From: a virus
Reading direction: 5' to 3' (one strand)
DNA: 37,434 bases
IMG/VR virus record: IMGVR_UViG_3300037264_009342
Location: 1 to 37,434 of that record
Shown here piece by piece: positions 34,501-37,434 of this stretch. Made by a program: the position numbers and the translations under genes. How positions within the stretch are numbered: position 1 is the first letter of the stretch; every line of letters starts with the position of its first letter. A model generated the notes under the pieces. The model ran no database searches. It saw only the letters and a program-made list of their open reading frames with translations, and was not told the DNA's origin.

Positions 34501-37434
34501 CTGGGTGAGAAGCACACTGTCACCGAGTCCGACGACTTCTGGGTCGTGCTCGAAAACGGCCTGACCCTCGGCCTGCCGCCGTCGACGAAGATCGCGGTTC
34601 CGAAAGAACCGCCCGCACCTTCGCCCGCGACGCCGGACCATATCCCTGAACCCGGCAAAATGGTCGAGCCGCAAGACGTTCCGACGTCCGAACCGGCCGG
34701 GGAGCCTCTCGCAGAGACGCAAAGACGCAAAGGATCAGAGGCGAAGCTGGTTGCCACTGAAGCACGGGCGTCGATTCAAAGCGAGAGGGTTCCCTATGAT
34801 CAATGGTTGAAAAGGAATCCTCAGCCCCCACGCGCATACAGAATGGAAGACGCGCACGCCGGGGCGGAATGGGCCGAGCTACGGAATCGGGAGTCAGATT
34901 ACCTTCAACTGCCCGTTGAGTATCGGCGTGATTTGACGGAAGCGGCTCCGGACCATTTTCCTGAACCCGGCGAAATGGTAGAGGCGCAAGACGTTCCGAC
35001 GTCCGAACCGGCCGGCGATGTCACACCGCGCGCCTATTCCGCACCGCCGGAGGACCAACTGGCTCCGGCTATCGAAGCGATGGAAGCACAGAGCTGGTCC
35101 GCCATTCTGAAGGGAAGAAGCACGACTGGCGAAAGGCAGACGATTCTCTGGACCGCTGAACAGAATGCCAGAAGGATCGCCGTTGTCATGGGCGGGCCGA
35201 CGGCCAAGGGAGTCAAGGTGTTCCCCTCGATGGTCGGCGAGCCCAACGGTTGGTGGGTCGAGACGCGGCTTGGAAAGAACCCGTACGATTTTATGCGGTT
35301 TTTTATTCGCGACGCCGAGCCCGCGGTCGCCCGACGCGGCGGACCGAATGGAGAGCCGACCGACGTTGCGGACATCGTTGGCGGACAGCCCCGGATGAAT
35401 GCGAGGGCTCTGGCGGGGGCTACGACGCAAGAATCGACATCCGCCGAACCCAGTACGACCTCGCCGGGATTCCCCATTCCGGCCCGCCCCGGACCTGGAC
35501 AGGCCCCTACTGCCCTCGCAGAGACCGGGTCCGGGGCACCCCTTGAATCTTCCTCCTCCGAAGGCGGACCCGGGTCGGAATTAACGACCCCGGCCCGGTC
35601 CGCCCCGCTTTTGGACGTTGGGGACATAGGCCCGTCGCCGCCGTCGCCCGCAGCATGGCCGCCGTCCGAGTTCACCCCGGAGCAACGAGAGTACCTGCGA
35701 CGGGTGGCCAAAGAGGAGCCGGACCGCCCGACGCACGGCATGGGCGCCGCGTTGGCGAATCCAGACGCGCCACGCAATCGGGTGGCGGAAACCTACGATG
35801 CAATCGCCAAACGCATCCTGAGCGTTCCCCAGGGCACGCTACAGGGCTTCCTGTTGGACGTGTTCGGGCGGGCGGTCTACGGAAACGAGTGGCGGCTGCC
35901 GCCCCATATCCGACTCGGGTTCCAATCGATCAAAGGCGAACGGGCGTTCCGGGAATGGCAGGCCTCGAAGCTCACAGAGCGGATGGAGGAACTGGCCAAG
36001 CTGTCCCACGACGACAGCCCAGAACGCTGGGACAACCTGGAGGCGGTCTTTCTGGGTCGCAAGACACCCGAATCGCTCCCGCCGGCTGTGCAGGGCGTCT
36101 ATCGAACGTTCGAAGCCCTGAGCCAGGCCCAGACCGACGAAATTCTCGCCGACCCTGAGATGTGGCCCCATTTGCGGGAGCTGGGCGGCCTGATGAACGT
36201 CGAGGAGATGATCAGGCACCGCCGCGAGGACATGCCCGGCGTCTACCTGCGTTCGATCTACCAGACGGTGACCACCGCGGAAGGGATAGAGTGGTCGAAG
36301 GTTTTCTTCTGGTCGGAACGTGGGCACCGGTTCCGCGAGTCACGAGCGGTCGGCGCGAGGTTAAAAGGCGGCCCGTTTAAGCCCAAGGCCGGTGAGCACG
36401 GCGACTACACGCTGAAACGAGCGGACGGGACGACATGGCAATGGGCCAAAGAGGATGTAGACCTGGCCTACGAGGCCTACGGCCGGGAGATCAACGCCAA
36501 TAAGGAGAAATACGGGGAGTCGGTCTACGACCGGGTCAAGCTGATCACGCCGTTCGGAGAGAAGAAACGCAAAGAGCTGGTGCCATATCCGGTTCCGGTC
36601 CGCATGGCCCAGACCTTGGTGCAGATGGGAGAATTTCTGGCCACCTGGAAGCTGTTTAAGGTCCTGGCTCGGACGGTAGCCATCCATCGCAGTCCGCCGA
36701 CCGAAGATGACCCGCACCCCATGCAGGGCACGTTCGAGGTTCCACCAGGGGTGTTGGAATACAAGCTGATACCCGACGAGCCGGCCTACGGTCCGCTTCG
36801 GGATACCATGGTCCCCGAGCCGGTCTGGGAAAACATCATGGAGGTTCGCCGGGTCAACACCAGTCTGGCAGCGGCGCTGTGGGACGGATTCTCCCACAAG
36901 TGGCGCTGGTCCAAGGTTGTCGCCAGCCCCGCAACTTGGTTTCGCAACTACATGACCCAGAACATGATCTGGGCGCTGGACGTACACCCGGCAGCGCACC
37001 CGTCTGCCGCTCGCAAAGCGGTCAACGACATCGCAGAGCGTGGTCCGTACTGGCGGACGCTGGTGCGCTACGGAGTGCTGGGCACGGACTTCGCACGGAC
37101 GGATGCGCTCGAGTTAAAGGGGATGTTGGATACCCCGGGGGCCGAGCAATTGACCGTGCTGCTGTGGGAAATGGCGGCAAAGCACGCGGGGTCCGGGCCG
37201 GTGGGGGTTGCCAAGGACATTCTCGAACGAGGCGGGAAGATCGCCGACAGGATGGGCAATGCGTACGGCTATATCGATACGTTCTCGAAGGTTTTTTCGC
37301 TGATCGTGAAGGTCGAAGAGCAGGGTTGGACGATGGAAGAGGCGGTCCTGACGGTGGATGACTACTACGCCAATTACAACCGCTTGGGCGACGTCACAAA
37401 TTGGCTGCGCCGCAACTTCGGCGGAGCGTCGTTT
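31543..37434 (+). CDS. Giant virion protein, N-terminal 1,964 codons (continues at base 1)
   Basis: GTG 31543 (GGGG upstream) opens a frame without a stop to the window end. It continues in frame through the terminal repeat to TGA 1087-1089: 2,244 codons in all. Layout by residue: 1-100 mixed; 104-127 repeat-derived (MSDLAVAAPPSPTSDVPHPT); 200-340 helical; 341-483 hydrophobic, perhaps membrane-active; 585-690 Pro/Gly/Gln-rich linker that overprints a small gene; 715-830 charged helices; 977-1020 SH3-like; 1030-1158 with a 105-residue-spaced duplication; 1285-1370 low-complexity Pro/Ser; 1380-2244 a long conserved-looking helical/aromatic region (FTPEQREYLRRVAKEEPDRP; WRWSKVVASPATWFRNYMTQ). 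It resembles large polyvalent/ejection proteins of podoviruses, where several activities are joined. Two ancestral genes may have fused near 33300-33750. Confidence 0.75.
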   Translation, partial: MPEPEIFGPEAADFVGDAAASTRLNPQPGPWDATWANIVDDLAARRAAARAPVGQSPERSATLQAFRTGLDPKQTAYFDRVFGPQSRLTRPDDFPTLPVGFGGMSDLAVAAPPSPTSDVPHPTSDIFPEGWNQPELEAQIEAQSTGVDPLGLAGQTRTEPYDEYRRMRAAAERRAYGLSVSRGTDWGFSAERQPASFLRVLADPFFRAARSVKNFALEQDVLNPLIEDVVEKELSHRVAQGVIPPPGERRKFWDENSKQEWAGNRLAWPAPANVETGEALIPAMKRAIRKELTELGMPMFAPEAVKGQLELYDHYREMGADELGPRDVASVRNKLARFAGETAAFIGELAILRRPFLGVGRLAGRALLPARVSGLTAESVALEAARTAERARFGGALATELGVGAQAALHGQELLPAMAGFAPIAATGLLRNPFTAAGVQAGVFGGGAYLRGGDVSDVVIEGVLGPLIFNAGAMLRYPLSLRGFDAIPGIPPGAGPRMREATWEDLRRSSDPVARAVYTWNEMARGGASEEAVRAAGQRMQELRERMADPNSKWEFTRGQRELMDRFVDWNEFIGRPAGTTPNSGEPPGVNAGARASDVRPPTTSPGEVPNEAIPGGVPVRGGELATPATIQTIQRGGAGYAAQQGQQQEGVTRERAGVDEGRLPAGPGVGGGLQEGPGGQRQEGEVARLELPASVAESEGLGSPTAAAEGGYSREQIAAYEEANPRPRKPGVDLPPEVANKPHVRAYEETRRERLAVAELSWEEAREAAMPGLAAQIEQQQIASAKDSAERHAQRRAAKAAARQTTPQGRGQYVPGARVGIGEAEKRVIEIFDSHPDLFEGSGIQEGNFDYEHGRRGEDIIRPGYSFKETSAGAARELKERLPKHLQMHVKIIPRGDPRWNSADGADVMADVGTDAMAEAITGFAELGTGKQAKIRRAAELVVNEPRLFTPEDLITVHNYKMISEGEIVVQKQAAKFKVGDTLDILGEKHTVTESDDFWVVLENGLTLGLPPSTKIAVPKEPPAPSPATPDHIPEPGKMVEPQDVPTSEPAGEPLAETQRRKGSEAKLVATEARASIQSERVPYDQWLKRNPQPPRAYRMEDAHAGAEWAELRNRESDYLQLPVEYRRDLTEAAPDHFPEPGEMVEAQDVPTSEPAGDVTPRAYSAPPEDQLAPAIEAMEAQSWSAILKGRSTTGERQTILWTAEQNARRIAVVMGGPTAKGVKVFPSMVGEPNGWWVETRLGKNPYDFMRFFIRDAEPAVARRGGPNGEPTDVADIVGGQPRMNARALAGATTQESTSAEPSTTSPGFPIPARPGPGQAPTALAETGSGAPLESSSSEGGPGSELTTPARSAPLLDVGDIGPSPPSPAAWPPSEFTPEQREYLRRVAKEEPDRPTHGMGAALANPDAPRNRVAETYDAIAKRILSVPQGTLQGFLLDVFGRAVYGNEWRLPPHIRLGFQSIKGERAFREWQASKLTERMEELAKLSHDDSPERWDNLEAVFLGRKTPESLPPAVQGVYRTFEALSQAQTDEILADPEMWPHLRELGGLMNVEEMIRHRREDMPGVYLRSIYQTVTTAEGIEWSKVFFWSERGHRFRESRAVGARLKGGPFKPKAGEHGDYTLKRADGTTWQWAKEDVDLAYEAYGREINANKEKYGESVYDRVKLITPFGEKKRKELVPYPVPVRMAQTLVQMGEFLATWKLFKVLARTVAIHRSPPTEDDPHPMQGTFEVPPGVLEYKLIPDEPAYGPLRDTMVPEPVWENIMEVRRVNTSLAAALWDGFSHKWRWSKVVASPATWFRNYMTQNMIWALDVHPAAHPSAARKAVNDIAERGPYWRTLVRYGVLGTDFARTDALELKGMLDTPGAEQLTVLLWEMAAKHAGSGPVGVAKDILERGGKIADRMGNAYGYIDTFSKVFSLIVKVEEQGWTMEEAVLTVDDYYANYNRLGDVTNWLRRNFGGASF
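31852..31922. repeat. ATCCGAC element in the giant gene
   Basis: ATGTCCGATCTCGCGG, then CCGCCATCTCCGACATCCGAC, GTCCCCCATCCAACATCCGA. It is translated as MSDLAVAAPPSPTSDVPHPT in frame. One-and-a-half arms are present rather than a full palindrome. Confidence 0.7.
33294..33350. repeat. Hairpin B with CATCC tail in the giant gene
   Basis: CCCGGCGTGAACGCCGGG (33304-33321), then GCTCGGGCGTCCGATGTCC and GACCACCGACAACATCCCC. It is encoded in frame as part of the linker. It is the kind of element that elsewhere lies between genes, and here precedes the nested small gene. Confidence 0.7.
33464..33604 (+). CDS. Nested 46-aa phage protein in a different frame of the giant gene
   Basis: ATG 33464 to TAG 33604, shifted +1 relative to the giant frame. 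A near-perfect Shine-Dalgarno sequence GGAGGAG (33451-33457) stands 6 bases before the ATG. The peptide is basic and helical: MPLNKGNSKKVLRENALELM, then KAGYPRDQAWAAAYKKARAA and KGKKGK. It matches the widespread small phage protein pattern 'MPL.KG.SKK....N...EM..G.P..QA.AIA...' whose function is unknown. In the giant frame the same bases give low-complexity Gly/Gln/Arg text, as expected where another frame sets the sequence. Probably translated from the same mRNA, independently of the giant protein. Confidence 0.75.
   Translation: MPLNKGNSKKVLRENALELMKAGYPRDQAWAAAYKKARAAKGKKGK
34633..35015. repeat. Direct repeat pair in the giant gene, 315 bp apart
   Basis: 34633-34700 and 34948-35015 share 68-bp copies differing at few bases (CCGGACCAT..CCTGAACCCGGC.AAATGGT..AG.CGCAAGACGTTCCGACG). 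The translations are PDHIPEPGKMVEPQDVPTSE and PDHFPEPGEMVEAQDVPTSE. The spacing is a multiple of three, so the frame is kept. The unit between contains a tail of another repeat family. Confidence 0.85.
34704..34740. repeat. ACGCAAAGACGC-family copy in the giant gene
   Basis: GCCTCTCGCAGAGACGCAAAG followed by ACGCAAAGGATCAGAG. It is in frame and translated (LAETQRRKGSE). It is related to the hairpin at 10329 and is a familiar bacterial interspersed motif. Confidence 0.65.
35386..35420. repeat. Diverged hairpin-B copy in the giant gene
   Basis: GCCCCGGATGAATGCGAGGGC, TCTGGCGGGGGC is a diverged copy of the CCCCGCATGAATGCGGGGGCTCGG element. It is in frame (QPRMNARALAG) and starts a low-complexity linker. 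Confidence 0.5.
37189..37434. repeat. Terminal direct repeat, right copy
   Basis: Copy of bases 1-246, with G at 37308 where the left copy has C (120). See the left copy. Position 37188 is the last unique base of the genome unit. Confidence 0.95.

Noticed and set aside
1-37434. tRNA genes
   Set aside because: No T-loop and acceptor-stem combination was recognised when reading both strands; a covariance search would be needed to be sure.

Overview
The window looks like one complete, GC-rich tailed-phage genome of the short-tailed (podovirus-like) kind, probably an uncultured phage assembled from environmental DNA. The last 246 bases (37189-37434) repeat bases 1-246 with one silent mismatch, so the contig is circular or terminally redundant with a unit of 37,188 bp. 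Virion genes are recognisable: large terminase, portal, scaffold, HK97-type capsid, a gp4-like adaptor, a nozzle-like protein, a beta-helix tailspike and glycine-zipper/giant ejection proteins. No tail sheath, tube, tape measure, integrase, DNA or RNA polymerase, tRNA or recognisable endolysin was found. The host cannot be read from the sequence. The many hairpin repeats resemble those in some environmental bacterial genomes (Planctomycetota is a guess only).

Layout. (1) Plus strand 25679 -> 37434 -> 1 -> 1089: a ribbon-helix-helix-like protein, a RusA-like resolvase, an unknown TIM-barrel-like protein, two or three internal virion/ejection candidates, a DHH phosphoesterase, and a 2,244-codon giant gene that crosses the contig join. 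(2) 1090-4575: a control region, three small plus-strand genes (1770-2667), and a convergent minus-strand pair (4294-3075). (3) 4575-20587 plus: the main structural operon, running from an unknown protein through portal, scaffold, capsid, 209-aa protein, 1,169-aa tailspike, adaptor and nozzle to small virion proteins, a membrane-anchored coiled-coil protein and a second TIM-barrel-like protein. (4) 25644-20593 minus: small and large terminase, then an accessory cluster (zinc-ribbon protein, 26-aa ORF, DUF5131/Gp37-Gp68 protein, cytosine methyltransferase stub, small proteins, DUF5662-like protein).

Three things stand out. First, a family of palindromic elements built from 7-base units (ATCCGAC and its complement) occupies most gene boundaries in the structural operon, usually just before a ribosome binding site, and in several places is translated in frame inside proteins. 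Second, a core TACATTGTA palindrome sits at the -10 position of candidate promoters in the intergenic regions that precede the non-structural transcription units, which suggests a small phage regulon; the RHH-like protein carries such a site at its own start. Third, a 46-aa phage protein with a near-perfect Shine-Dalgarno sequence is nested in another frame inside the giant gene.

All assignments come from reading motifs and gene order. No database search or structure prediction was possible.
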